DNA from: Rostrohypoxylon terebratum
Taxonomy: Eukaryota; Ascomycota; Sordariomycetes; Xylariales; Hypoxylaceae
Reading direction: 5' to 3'
Length of the DNA: 64,000 nucleotides
NCBI GenBank assembly: GCA_022497145.1
Contig: MU385899.1
Coordinates: 124,001 to 188,000 of the forward strand
Part shown: positions 35,601-47,308 of the stretch, piece by piece
Position numbering within the stretch: the first letter of the stretch is position 1
Layout of the letters: every line of letters begins with the position of its first letter
The notes under the pieces: model-generated
Told to the model about the DNA's origin: nothing
What the model saw: the letters and a program-made list of their open reading frames with translations, nothing else
Databases searched by the model: none
Translations under genes and position numbers: made by a program

Positions 35601-38272
35601 AGACACCCGACACCGCCGAAGAGTCCAGTCCCATCGAAACAGAGGCAGCACCGCCGAAAGAGGATGACAGCGTTGCTAAACCAATTACCGCAGTGGAATC
35701 TACCCCACAAGAGCAACCTGTCCAAGAACAGCCTGTCCAAGAGCAACCAGTAACCTCCACAGACGCTTCAGTAAAGTCGGCCACCCAGGCCAACGAAGGA
35801 CAAGAGGAACAAGCCTCTCCGAAAGAAGTCGAAACTAATTCAGAAGAGCTAGTTCCGGCGGAGGCTAGTCGTGATAAACCCGCAGCTAAACCAGACGGTT
35901 CGAGTCCAGTCAGCATCGATAAAGACGCTGAAGTCCTGCCACAAGAATCAAAAGAAAACAAGGACAGCAACGCTCCGACAACTCCGACAACTCCGACAAC
36001 TACGCAAGAGCCACCTGCCCAGACCGAAGACGTCGAAGTCAAGCCATCAGAGCCAGTTCAAGAGCCAGAGCTCCCTCAGTCTCAAGACCTCAAGATCTTG
36101 GATAATGCAGACGAACCGATCGAGGCTTCATCAACTCCTGTGGCAATGGAAGAACAAAAAGAAAGCTTAGATGCTAAAGACACCGGACACGTAGGCATTG
36201 GCGAATCAGCAATTGTTGCCGCCACTGCTGTTGCGGCTGCAAGTGCTGTACTTAACGATGAGCAGCCAGCGGAACCCACAGTTATGAAAGCCCCCGCTGA
36301 TAAACCAGAAGAACCCGAGCCAACTGCCATTCCTACTGCTTCCGATTCCAAGCCATTCGAAAAGCATATTGACACTCAGTCAGATGATGATGGCGGCGTG
36401 TCAGTTTCTAAGAAAGAGGTCATTAAAGAAGAACCGAAACCGCCTCAGGAATCAACCAACGCGGTGGATCCCATTGATACCTCTACTCAAGAAACACCTA
36501 AAGATGTACTGAATTCTGGTCATAAGAAAAACGCCCCAAGTGATTCTTCGATTCAGGACTCGGAACATCCGCCAGAACTAGCGCGTGTAGCTACGCCCGA
36601 GTCGCCTGAAATGAAATCGCCCGTTACTCCTCCCTCGGAATCCATACCAGTCGAAAAGGGAGATATTTCAAAGAAAAGCAGCAAGAAAACCCTGCGACCT
36701 TCTCTAGTCAATATAGGAACACAAACTGAAGAGGGTGACTTTAAGTTGCCCTCTCGACTAGGTGAGGACCCATTTGGCATCATCAGCTTTGATGATTTAG
36801 TCCCCCGATCAACAACCCCGGGAATTGTTCTTCCGGATCTTGGTGACACCAAGGCAAGGGCTTTGGGTCGTGCAAGAAGTGTGAGGAAGCAACGAAGACA
36901 GACACTCAAGCAAACAGAGGAAACGGTTGCAGCCGCTGTCATTATATACGCCGCAACTCGGGGGCTTAGTACTCCACCCGATGATCAAGGTGATCAATTA
37001 GGTAGTGCCCAAGTGGAGGATGATGGAGCAAAAGCTCTGGGATCGTCTCAAGAAGATGCTCAGAAGTCGGATTTTGCTTCTTCGTCAGAGTTTGTGGCAG
37101 AGAATCAGAGCGATGGCCAGAATGATATTTCAGTGCCCGTTGCTGACCTGTCTACAGATGACGAAGAGAAGAAATCCGCGGAAGAGCGGCGTCACAGGCA
37201 TCGGCGTAGTCATCGCGAACATCATCACTCATCACGATCGAAGGACGAGAAAGGCAGCGGCGAAAATCTTCGTCATCGAAAAGAAAGCAATCTGTCGGTA
37301 AAATCTACCTCCGACCGTTCATTTGCCCCGGCGCCCAAAGTCCAGGATAGCGGGTATTCACTTGACAGCTCACGTAGTTTCTCAAATCGCAAGCAACGCA
37401 CTCCCGAGGAGCAAGCTGCTCATGACAAGCGTAAAGAGGAGAGACGCGCTTCCCGCGAAGTCCGCGAGAAGGCGAGAGAGCCTAAAGGAAAGGAGCCCGA
37501 GGCCCCACCTAGCGACCGCCATTCCTCTCACCGTAGCTCAAGAAGACACAGCGTCTCTTACTCCGATAAGACACACTCCTTGAGACACTCTGAGAGATCC
37601 TTTCCCGAACGGCAATCCGAGAAATCACATTCTGAAAAGCACCCCGAAAAGCCTCGCTCAGAGAAGGCGCCCTCGGAGAAAGCATACTCGGAAAAAGCCC
37701 ACTCAGAAAAAGCCCATTCTGAAAAATCTCATTCTGAAAGACACTCCGACAGGCACTCCGAGAGGCACTCCGAGAGGCACTCCGAGAGGCATTCTGAAAG
37801 ACATTCTGAAAGGCACTCTGAAAGACCTCGTTCCGAGAGGCACTCCGCGAAGGATGAGTCATCATCCTCAAACAAGAAATTCTTCGATGTGAAGAATGTT
37901 GAGAGCACCTTGGCACCAACCCATGCACCTCGCTCCGGTACCGCCAATACGAACGGCACTTCATCATCGATCAAGGATGCGCCAAAATCCACCACACTGA
38001 AGCGTTCTAGCACCACTAAATCTTACCACGAATCCGAAGACGCCCCCCGACCTAGAAGTCATAGGTCTCATGATGATTCTAAGAGGCGTAGAACCGAGAC
38101 CAAGAACGGAAGCGAGACTCAGCCCTCTAACTCTAAAGTCTCCGTTCCGAAAGACGAACACAGAAGCTCGAGAAGGGAGGAGAGACAGAGGGCTCGCGAA
38201 GCTGAGGCGGAGGCCGCTAAGCAGCCTCCTCAAGGTAAAATCCGCGCTGTTTTCAAGAAATTGTTCAAGTAA
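29686..38272 (+). CDS. Giant acidic low-complexity protein (about 2823 aa), probably disordered, function unknown
   Basis: Three exons are proposed: 29686-29812, 29861-33762 and 33830-38272. Intron 2 (33763-33829) is clear: GTATGT donor, ACTAAC branch, CTTAG acceptor, frame kept. Intron 1 has an alternative acceptor nine bases upstream. The N-terminus (MEDQNQIAVCPSRYDPYSHV) is the only stretch with ordinary composition. Residues about 88-165 are Lys-rich, then about 2100 residues are dominated by Glu, Pro, Thr, Ser, Lys and Asp with few hydrophobics. Within this, 33.9-35.5 kb has a loose KPxEED spacing. Near 2290-2395 lies a more ordered island with NIGTQTEE and a basic segment, then an HSER/HSEK array (about 2587-2684) and a basic tail GKIRAVFKKLFK. 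No enzyme domain is seen. Septal-pore or Woronin-body tethers such as leashin are similarly huge and disordered, but that comparison is only by style. Upstream exons may be missing. Confidence 0.75.
35707..35750 (+). repeat. Short in-frame repeat EQPVQ in giant gene
   Basis: Three near-identical units of about 15 bases code for QEQPV repeats. Similar in-frame runs are GPEK (30526-30552) and a TPT run from ACTCCGACA units (35968-36000). Confidence 0.8.
37675..37850 (+). repeat. Tetrapeptide HSE[R/K] array in giant gene
   Basis: Twelve-base units of the CACTCCGAGAGG type, interspersed with synonymous variants, encode consecutive His-Ser-Glu-Arg/Lys units. At least eight tandem copies lie between 37730 and 37830, with looser copies upstream from about 37590. 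Confidence 0.85.
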
Positions 38273-41200
38273 TGGTAGCCAGGATGAAGTATTGCTATGG
38301 AATGACTAACGAAATCATGTTTTGCATATGCTTGGACGAAGTTATGGTGAGGTCATGTCTTGCATGGCATGCCTTGTTCTTTTAATTGTTACGATATGTA
38401 TGAGATCATGTGTATGGAACGACGAACTTTTCTGTTTGATTATTGTTAAGACATATGGATTTCGAGCGAGGAATGTACACAAAAAGGGTTTCTCTCTAAT
38501 GCGTCAAATATCAATGGATCTACTGGGTTTGCTTTAGGGCTATCATGTTTATACTCTCACCACTTACGATACCAATACATGTATATATTTTCACATCTAT
38601 GTTCACAGATTCAATGTGTCATCTACGATGGTAAGTGCCGCCTAGTATGCACCGAAGCAGCGTTCCCGTGATACTTCTTACCCCTATTGTGCTAACCGCC
38701 TGACCTTTTAGCCACCCACTATGTACTTAAGCGTGGTGAAGATTATCAGACCTGTAAAAGTCCCCTTTGAACTACTAGATCGTAGGATGAAGGAGTAAGC
38801 CAAGGCCAACTGTATGTATTAGACAGTATCAAAATTAGTTCATATTCCTTTTCACTCAACATCGCCGTACCTACTAGGCAGGTAGTTCGCCGAACTATAC
38901 AGATGAGGCCGTAATCGTATGATTCCACGTTGAAAAAGAAGGATTATGGACTGAGAAGATGCTCGTGGGGCCTATTATATGAAAACTTCTATGTACTTCG
39001 TAGATCGCCTCGCTTTGCCACCCGTCGCTAGTAAGTAGTCATATGCTAGTGCCATGGAATGAAATAGACGTCCTAAAGAGAAGATGAAACCCCTGGCCCC
39101 CTGAATTCCCCGATAGCCCGAATGCCCTAGTAGTCGCCGGACGTTTTGACGACCAGGCGCGTACATACTATGTCAATGCACTATGATTCACATGGCGCAG
39201 ACGCGTTGACCCTAAAGGTAATGGCCAATCGGCATGGATGCTACTGACAACTAACGAAGGCTAACATGGGTTCCAATTAGTGTACCGTTCCTCCAAGCAG
39301 TTGACACGAGACTAGTAACTATAGCGTCATCACCATCAGAACCAGATCCCGAATAGGGGATGGGGCACACGTGTGGTCGAGATCGAGATTTCATACCTCG
39401 TTACGAAGTAAATCCTGTCTTAATGGAACACATAAGCAGGTGCGTTCAGGGAATAGCAAACTACGTCGGCGATGATGGGGAAAGACTTGGCCTTCGCCAA
39501 TCACCGAGCTTCCTACGGTTGAGTTGGAGGATGACTATTGCTGTGATAATTTCATATGCTAATGTTATTGTATGATTTCACGTCCAAGTACAACGTACGT
39601 TCTTCAAAAGCAAACGTTCAGGGGTATTTCCATGCCACTTACTGGGGACATGGTATTCGCGTGCTATGTAACATCACCATACACATACTATTAGTTACCT
39701 ACCTAAGTTAGGGCCGGGTTATTCCATCAGACCTAGAACTTGACAGGCCAACTCATCGGTACATCATGCGGCTACAACTTCCCCGAGGTGGCGGTAGGGC
39801 TGTTATGACGATACACATTTACTCGTTTAGGTAAGCCAGAACCTGGTTACAGATATTGAAGCTATGTTAAGGAGTCGCCCATGGCAACCGCCCTAATGAC
39901 ATTAGCCATATGAGGTAGGAATCCTTTAAATTAATACAATGTTCTCTTTGGTACCTACTACGTAAGAGGTATCAAGCAGCAGGAATAAGACCGAAGCTAA
40001 TAGTTTGCTCTCAATCCCAGCTCATGCACACTCCAGATGCCAAGATCATCCTATATGCCGGTCCTTAACCTCCGGAGATGGATCTAAGACAAGTTGAGTT
40101 CTCCAAGACCTGTCAAACTACAGCAAGGTAGGATTATACTGGTGGGGTGCAATAGAAGCTTGAGAAAGTCGAAAGATATGTACGTCATCCCGTGTCTTCT
40201 TCTGAGGAGCTCGTATGTCGAGAAGGTCTAGAATAGTTGAAATGTTAGCAGGTACCGGTACATACACGGACCATATAGCTTCTCCTGGTATATTTTCTAG
40301 TACATCAGGGTGATATCTGGTACGTATAAATTTGTGTACTTCGACATTGCAAGTACCGATACTTGTATCGTGTAGTTGTTTCTTCAATGTCAAGTACTAG
40401 AATTGGCCAGGGTTGTCACAGCAGCATGCATGTTCAAGTACCTAGGTATCTATGTAGGAAACGAGGCCAGAAATATTGTGTTGGGAAGGAGCTCTATGTA
40501 CGATTCGTCCAGCATATCGAATATGTATCTATGCTCACTGAATTAGCCCTTATTCTGACCCGCGAGTGTATAACATTGCAACTATTAGTTGTGAAAATCC
40601 TAATCTGAGGAACTTCTTAACCTAGGTATTATGCAATACTTAACATCCTGGTATTTGCACTTTCTATTTTATCGAACAAGCGAAGGAATATACGTCATAA
40701 GTTCCTCTCGTTCAGAGAGAGGAGATTCGGGAGTGTGGACCTCGAAACAGAGGGGTTTGATCATTTTAGCGTAGTGCAGCCGTCATAAATATTTGGAGTT
40801 GCTATTTCTGATAGTATGATCTGTTCACGGTAACTTCTGGCAAAAATATTTATCTTCTTGCAGGGAAAGAGTAGAGTGTTCTTGATCTTAACAAAAGGGC
40901 GGCCGCTAGTCTTGTGTTACAACCATAAGGGTTACCCATAACGAAGATAACACCGTTTTATATAAACAACTTATACTAAAAATATACTTATTTACCTAGG
41001 TATATATGTAGAATACACACGTTAGTTTGTTAAAGCATCGTCAACTTATCATAGCTCGAGCTCCTCTACCATCTACGCAAGGGATGGCTGCTTTGATATA
41101 TTCAATCTACTAGCTCGTATAAAAACAAAAGGCCAGCTAATATGCCATAAGTACTATTATCGAGTCAGTCCAACAAGACCGTTCGACGCAGTTTATATAG

Positions 41201-42418
41201 TGCTGAAATATGCTATTTAGGTAGAAATTAGGTCAGTGAATATAGGTGCGTTATCTACGCATTTAGACATTTAATATAAATTTCTTTTCTATGTCATATT
41301 TCATTCCCAATATAACTAGGATGTAGCTATGGATTGTCAAGTAGGTAGGAGAGCACGAGGTTAGATCTAATAGCTCTATGAAAATAAAGCGTCACCTAAA
41401 TTCCATATGAAAGATGAAAGTTATTAAGATATACGCAGTATTAGATATCATGATGAGTTGTAGGTAGTCTCACAAAATACGATATATCTTGAAAATATTT
41501 TTTACTATCATCATATTACAGTTGTTCTAATATGATGTTGAGACAATGCCTCAGTCATTTCAAACTATTAGATAGGTACTTGATCGCCGTTTTACTTAAA
41601 CATCTTTTATGAACGTTAGTGCATCTAGGTTACCTAGTTCGTTTAAAACTTCTCATATGAACATAAAATTCATCTCGTAGAGAATATTCATATTTACATC
41701 CTATAATCTATAATGATCGTGACTTCCAATGTTACCATGGATACTAATCGAAAAGGGGGATAGTTACAAGGCTAGCCTAAAGTAAGTTAGGTTGTTGTTA
41801 GGGGTACAAGAAAGGCAACCAGTTCATACGGGTCTCAACAACAAATAGCAATACAGAATTAACTATGGGCTACCCCTCAGACCGGGCTTGTATAGGCCGC
41901 CTTTATACTTGCATATCCTTCCTTCACATGTACGGACTCGCCAGTAGGATATCGTACATCAGACGGATAGATTAGCGACACGATGCTCTCCTAAGACGAT
42001 CCCGAATCCCTAGTTATCTCGTAGCTTGCGCCTACACACAGGACGCTGAGTGAACTGGCCTCAGTCCCGCTATCCATGTGGGGATTCGAAGCTCGTGAGC
42101 AAGCTGACGGCCGTAGGAGGGGACAGAGGACTGGAGATCGGCAGGAGCAGCGGTGAGTTCTGATTGTGCTTTAGATATCAGAGGTTGACAAAAGCCGATA
42201 ATGAAGCCGATATAGGTCCTCAGGACGCGAGGTTCTATTCCATCTGCAAGACAGCTTGGTATCCACAAAGCCATACCTAAGGAACTTTCTTCAAGTTTAA
42301 GCAAATCAGCTCTCTCGTAGACTACCTGGAAACGCGCGCTCTACGGGTGTCATTGCAGAAAATTGCCGAGTACCAGGGAAATATTTATGCGTCACGATCC
42401 TCTTGTTCAACATTAGCC
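38273..42418. other. 4.1 kb convergent gene-poor spacer
   Basis: The 3' flanks of the giant gene and the CSA gene. 40600-41850 is markedly AT-rich with short A/T runs and no open frame. A 91-codon minus-strand frame (42032-42304) just past the CSA stop has protein-like composition but no recognised family. CCTAGG motifs occur at 40440, 40622 and 40997. Confidence 0.5.
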
Positions 42419-43961
42419 CTAGGTAAAGGTGATCTTCCTCCCCACCAGACCCTTGAAGATGTCATCAAGCGCTTTCCGTTTCTTGGCTTTTTCCTCGCTA
42501 GCAGCATCTAAGGAATCGTCCTCGTCTTCGTCGTCGCTCCCCTCTAGGCGGGGCATCCACGCTCTGATCTGGCCGTCGAGGTGCGCAGAGTAGATAGCGC
42601 CTGCTGTATTACTCCCTCCCATCACAGGACCGCTTGAGCTACCTCCGCCCCCCGCCCCCCTCCACACTATGCTAGAAATCCGATTTTTGACTGTCCGCTG
42701 AGCGCCGGCGCCGGATTGGACGCCAGCCATCATTGGACCAGTCCCCCTCAGCTTCGAAACCACGTGGCCATCGTGCAAGTCTAAGACAAGTATCTCCGTC
42801 TCGTTGGGCCAGAAGAGCAGCTCTTTACCAGGATGGGTCAGGCCAACTGGTGACGTGAACATGGTGACGCTCGCTAGTTGGCTGTTCTTGATACTGGGGC
42901 CAAAACTCGCGAGGGTATTCTTACCAGTCGCAGCGTCCCAAACCCGAATACGTCGATCGTGTCCTGCCGAAATAATGTATTCTCCGTCATCTGTCCAAGT
43001 CAAGCCATTTACCGGGGCCGCATGGGCCTTTGCCGAGGCCCGAATCCTGACTTTGCCACTGGCGGCGTCTAGAAGGCCATTGTAATATAGGCCTAGGCTG
43101 TCCTCCTGATCTAACATGCCAATAACACCACCTGCCTGTCGGACATCCCAGATCTTGACAGCCCCGTTTACACTTCCAGTAGCCAGGACATGTTCGTGTC
43201 GCGGAGACCATGACGTGGCTAACACAGCACCTGAATTAGTACCAGCTAGCGATTGTACACTAGAACCAGTACGTAGATCCACTAAACGCACAGAAGGGTG
43301 TTGTGTTCCACAGGCGACTAGTAGGTGGGAGGCGATAGGTGATATTGCGTGGGTGTAGACTTTGTATCCAAGATTAAATGAGGCTGACAGGCTAGCTGTA
43401 TCCGTCGACCAGATTTTCAAGGTCTGATCGTACGATGTTGACAGAAAGGCAGCTGAATCGAAGGGATAGAAGGAGAGGTGCGTGATTCCAAATTTGTGGG
43501 TTTGATCAGAGCGTGGGATTTTGGCGACGGGGTTGAAGGTATGAGGCTTGGATGGATTGCCACACTGCTCAAGGTCCCACAACTTGATCGAGCCATCCAG
43601 CCCACCCGATACGAGGCTGAAGTCGTTAGCTTAGATGAATAATATTATACTTGAATAAATATTGAAGATATTCTGTGAGATGTTTTGCGACAATGGCTCG
43701 TCAGATGCTTGCTTACATTCTGCCATCGAAACGTTCGAGAGCCAAAGCATTTACTCCGGACTGATGAGCCCATAGAGTAGAAGTAGGATCTGGGGCCAGG
43801 GCGCCTTCCTCATCATCTCTTATGGCGATACCTTTCTCGCCGCCATCGAAACGAAACCCAGGCGCTGGTCCGAACGAGTTCAAGAGCTTCGTAGTCTGCA
43901 GCCTGGCAAAGACATTAGGTCCGATATTGCCACAGGCCTGTTCAAACAGCAATTGATTCAT
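42419..43961 (-). CDS. rad28: WD40 repair protein of the Cockayne syndrome A / Rad28 type
   Basis: Exons 43961-43717 and 43616-42419 on the minus strand give 480 residues; the 100-nt intron starts GTAAGC and ends CTTCAG, and joining restores a WD strand (GRILVSGGLDGSIKLWDL). The N-terminus MNQLLFEQACGNIGP and the motif AHQSGVNALALE match the CSA (ERCC8) opening. Following repeats include FYPFDSAAFLSTSYDQTLKI, VYTHAISPIASHLLVACGT, VRLVDLRTGSSVQSLAG and LATSWSPRHEHVLATGS, which follow human CSA block by block. The C-terminal part has an acidic patch (about 445-460) and a Lys-rich end. CSA is the substrate receptor of a CUL4-DDB1 ubiquitin ligase in transcription-coupled nucleotide excision repair; yeast Rad28 is its homologue. 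The Gly/Ser-rich insert near 405-420 is lineage-specific. Divergent from RRN10. Confidence 0.9.
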
Positions 43962-44586
43962 TCATTAGGATGAAAGGCCGGTTCTGGCCTATTTACTCTC
44001 TATTGAATAGAACGAGAAAAAAGATGAAAAGATGAAAAGAGATAAAACTTTAATTTGTCCAAAAAGGGAGAAATGTTGTTGTATTGAGTTCAAGAGCCGC
44101 ATTCAAATGCTCAGGTTCCAACTTCCAAGTTCCGAATCTGGTGGGGAAATTTGACAGAAGTATTACGTAGTTCTCCAGGCACCGTTGTACTATGGAGACC
44201 CCACCAAAACTTAAAAGTCCCCAGGACCCAGGTACGAAATTACATTCATTCAATATTAACTGGTGCATCTTTGGGATTGTGAATTTTAAGATTTTAAGCT
44301 TCAAAATTCATTCAAATAATCAACCACCAACTTATTTTTCAAATGCACAACTTCTTTTATGAACCTATAATTACTTCTATGAGTACTGGCGATACCGTGC
44401 CTCAGCATAGTTGACATCAGAATAAGCTGAAAATGAGAAACGATGGGAATGTAAACTTTGGACTTGCACTGTCTAAGGGCTGAATGGGATTTTCAGCTAT
44501 TTCAGCTTCGTCAAAAGAACGACTGGTCAAATTCCACAATCATCACTTAGGTACTTATCCGGCACTTAAGTACGTACCTACCCATT
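43962..44586. other. Divergent promoter region CSA / RRN10
   Basis: 625-base AT-rich spacer between two start codons pointing apart. Several A/T runs (44015-44045, 44285-44340) and no open frame of note. Confidence 0.55.
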
Positions 44587-45250
44587 ATGGCATCTCAAAA
44601 TATCAAAGAAAGACGCTTTGTATATCCCCCGGAAGAGACGGACAATGCTACCGAGTCTGGAACGGAAGGAGACCTAAATGATGGAAGACGAAAGCGTAGA
44701 AGGAGAGATGCGAATGTCTACGATGCTGTAGCAGGTTTGTTCGTTCTACTAAAATTCAGACTTCGATGAGGTGTTGACTGTTAATTCAATAGCCCGAGTC
44801 ACTAGCACTCTTCCTTTGGATAATGGGTCCGGATCCGAGGCACAGACTCACCATGTCCGAACTCCGCGGGACCACATCCGAGATTCTACCCTCGCACCAG
44901 AGGAAGTTCTCTTTCGCCGGATCCGTGCGCCCGTCCGTTTCGCCGAGAAAGACATCTACCAGGCACACGAAGCATTGAAGGATGGGGGTAGAGGCATACT
45001 CCCTGACAGCGACATGCTAAAGGCTATTCACAGCTATGCTAGTCACTTCTACGCCGCCCTCGCCACCTCTCAGGGATCCCCAGACGACCCTACCGCCAGA
45101 AATATCGACGAGAGTAGCATGGACGAAACCGCGCTCCTAGCCCTCGGCATCCTAGTGGAGGAAGCGGGTCGTGAAGCCCTCGGGAAAATGGGCGATCTGG
45201 TATTTACAGAGGGTGTGGAATTGGAACCAGACGGAGAGCCAGGGGAATGA
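44587..45250 (+). CDS. rrn10: RNA polymerase I upstream activation factor subunit Rrn10
   Basis: Two exons, 44587-44734 and 44793-45250, encode 201 residues; the 58-nt intron starts GTTTGT and ends CAATAG, joining DAVAARV in frame. Residues 1-40 are charged and end in a KRRRR nuclear-localisation-like cluster. The core aligns by eye with yeast Rrn10: ANVYDAV (yeast NVYEAC), APEEVLFRRIRAPVRF (ADEVLAEKI..PIPF), LPDSDMLKAIHSYASHFY (IPDIDLRVVHYYATQL) and MDETALLALGILVEE (FDETSLITLGLLIEK). Rrn10 is a small UAF subunit that helps recruit Pol I to the rDNA promoter in the nucleolus. The protein is longer than yeast Rrn10 (145) through its basic N-terminus and acidic C-terminal tail. Recognised from family blocks, so orthology is likely but unproven. 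Confidence 0.8.
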
Positions 45251-45650
45251 AGCTGCAAGTCTGTGGATTCGCAAGGCGACGATGGACTAGGAAGTGGTTG
45301 TTGATGCTGGTCGTGGCTGCAGAGTCGTAATCTTAACACGGCGTAATAAGCTGAACGACAGAGTTCCAAGGTTGCAACCACCGACCCGGAGCGTAGACGA
45401 CCAGGAAAACAGAACCTGGGATTGAAACAAAGAATAGATGTGACAAGGAGGAGATGTCCGATCGCTTCGCCCATAAAGGAAGTTTTAGACGCCAATAGAA
45501 TCTGATAATGATAGCCTCCATAATTTTGGTAACATGAGGCTAATGAGACAACCATGATCTTCCTTGCCGGAGTTTGCTTTCGCAAATCGCAAATCTCCAA
45601 ATCCCGAATGCCACTAGTTCGTCTCTTCAGGACGCGTCCAGCCAGTATTG

Positions 45651-45678
45651 ACCAGCAACCAGCAACCAGCAACCAGCT
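45651..45678 (+). repeat. Tandem ACCAGCA repeat
   Basis: Four head-to-tail ACCAGCA units within the gene-free stretch. Confidence 0.8.
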
Positions 45679-47283
45679 GGCTAAGCCACCGCCCAAAGTA
45701 CCGCTGGACGCAAAAAAATTCAGGGGGGCTTTTTTGGCTTGCATAATACCTACCTGTAGGTATGGCTACCTGGTGTACCTAGGTCCTAGGCTTCTGCAAC
45801 GACCGAAGCTACATAGATCTTTGGGACGATCTTCATTGCCGCTTTCGAAACTTGACGCGAGATTGGCAAGGCTGTCGCAACCCCCGTCGAAGATTCCAGG
45901 ACTACCGACAGCTTTCTGTACGTAACGCATAGCAAACATTGGCAAATATGCCCGCCGGATCGTGGGCAGCTTGGGCACTTGGCATTGTCGACATATTTCC
46001 TTTAGTCATTTGGTCACGCGCTTCCATGTTGCCGGTGCCCTTTGCGTATACATCTGCATTCTGCATTCTTTTGCATATTTCGCGTCTGCGCCTGCGCTCC
46101 CTCTCGCGTAGACCAAGGAAAAAAAGAGGAAAGCAGAGACCCTTCCTGCGACCGCCCGTATGCACAAGCTCGTAGGTCCATACCGCCCACTGCCGCCTCT
46201 CACCCGTCGAAAGCCATGCGTTGGGTCCAGGAAGAACGGTTCCTGTACTGTGAGTGGCCCGCATAGCGACGCGCACGAAGAGCAGAAAAGCAAAGAAAAA
46301 GAGACAGGTCATATTTGTAGACTGTAAAGACCCGCGGTCTCCGAATTAGCTTGTAAGGCAATTGCAGATCTCTCCAGGCTTTCTCGAGCGCGTTTCCACA
46401 CACCCCCAAGCCCCCAGGCCCCCAAGCAGCAAGCAGCCTTTTCTGACGCAAGCGGTTGGGCATGTCCGCTCGGACGAGGAACGGCTGCGCGCAAGGACTG
46501 GTAGCTTACCAGTGAGTGGTCGTTCCTTAGCTGCTTAGCACGACCCTATCTCCGAACGTCTACTACGTCTCATCCTTCCCTCCCACTTGGGAATGCGGGC
46601 TCGGGCGGGTCTCAAATCTCAACGAACCCTGGGATTGGAATCGAGCAAATCATGCCACAAAAATCCTATTACGAAGGTATGACAGATGATGAAAGGAGCG
46701 GAGAAGAGACCTGGTTCACTGTAAATCTGATAGGTAGAATTTGGCATAGGTAGCAATAGAGAACACACCGCAAATGTTTTCTTTGGCCTCTTGTTCGCCT
46801 TTGCGACAGGAATGACCCATCGCGACCCCTCGCTTCCACTAAGCTTTGCATGCACTTAACATGTACAATGATGGAGCCGAGGACCAGGTTAAAGGAAACG
46901 AGGTAAAAATGGACGGAGCACTTTTTGAGGTTTCTGAAATGCAGCTGCCATCCAATAGACTGTCTTGTATCATGTAGGTAACTTGCAGGTCTCTTTTGCA
47001 GGCCGCCCCCATCTTCCATTCGCACTCTGGCGACATCCTACCTATACTACGCATGTACGCAGTGTTGTTGCTCTACTTACTCAACTACTCGGCATCCCAC
47101 CAGCTTAAATTTGCCTTTTCCAGTCATGTCGCATTTGCGTCCTATCTAACCCTAGCAAGGGATAGGATGAAGGTTACCTAACTACATACGTGCATAGTAA
47201 ACGACCATGGAGGGGCGGCCTTGCTGGTTCCGGGCTAGCTATTCCTATGAAAGGGCCTCAAATACTGTAGTGTGTGTGGTGGT

Positions 47284-47308
47284 GGGATGGATGGATGGAT
47301 GGATGGAC
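47284..47308 (+). repeat. (GGAT)n microsatellite
   Basis: About five perfect GGAT units followed by one GGAC variant. Confidence 0.9.

Noticed and set aside
42032..42304. 90-codon minus-strand frame behind the CSA stop
   Set aside because: Some protein-like character but no recognised family and only weak splice possibilities upstream; may be a relic.
45939..46175. 78-codon plus-strand frame starting MPAGSWAAW after the GTG/ATG region
   Set aside because: Hydrophobic then Arg-rich, no family features; several other frames on both strands overlap it.
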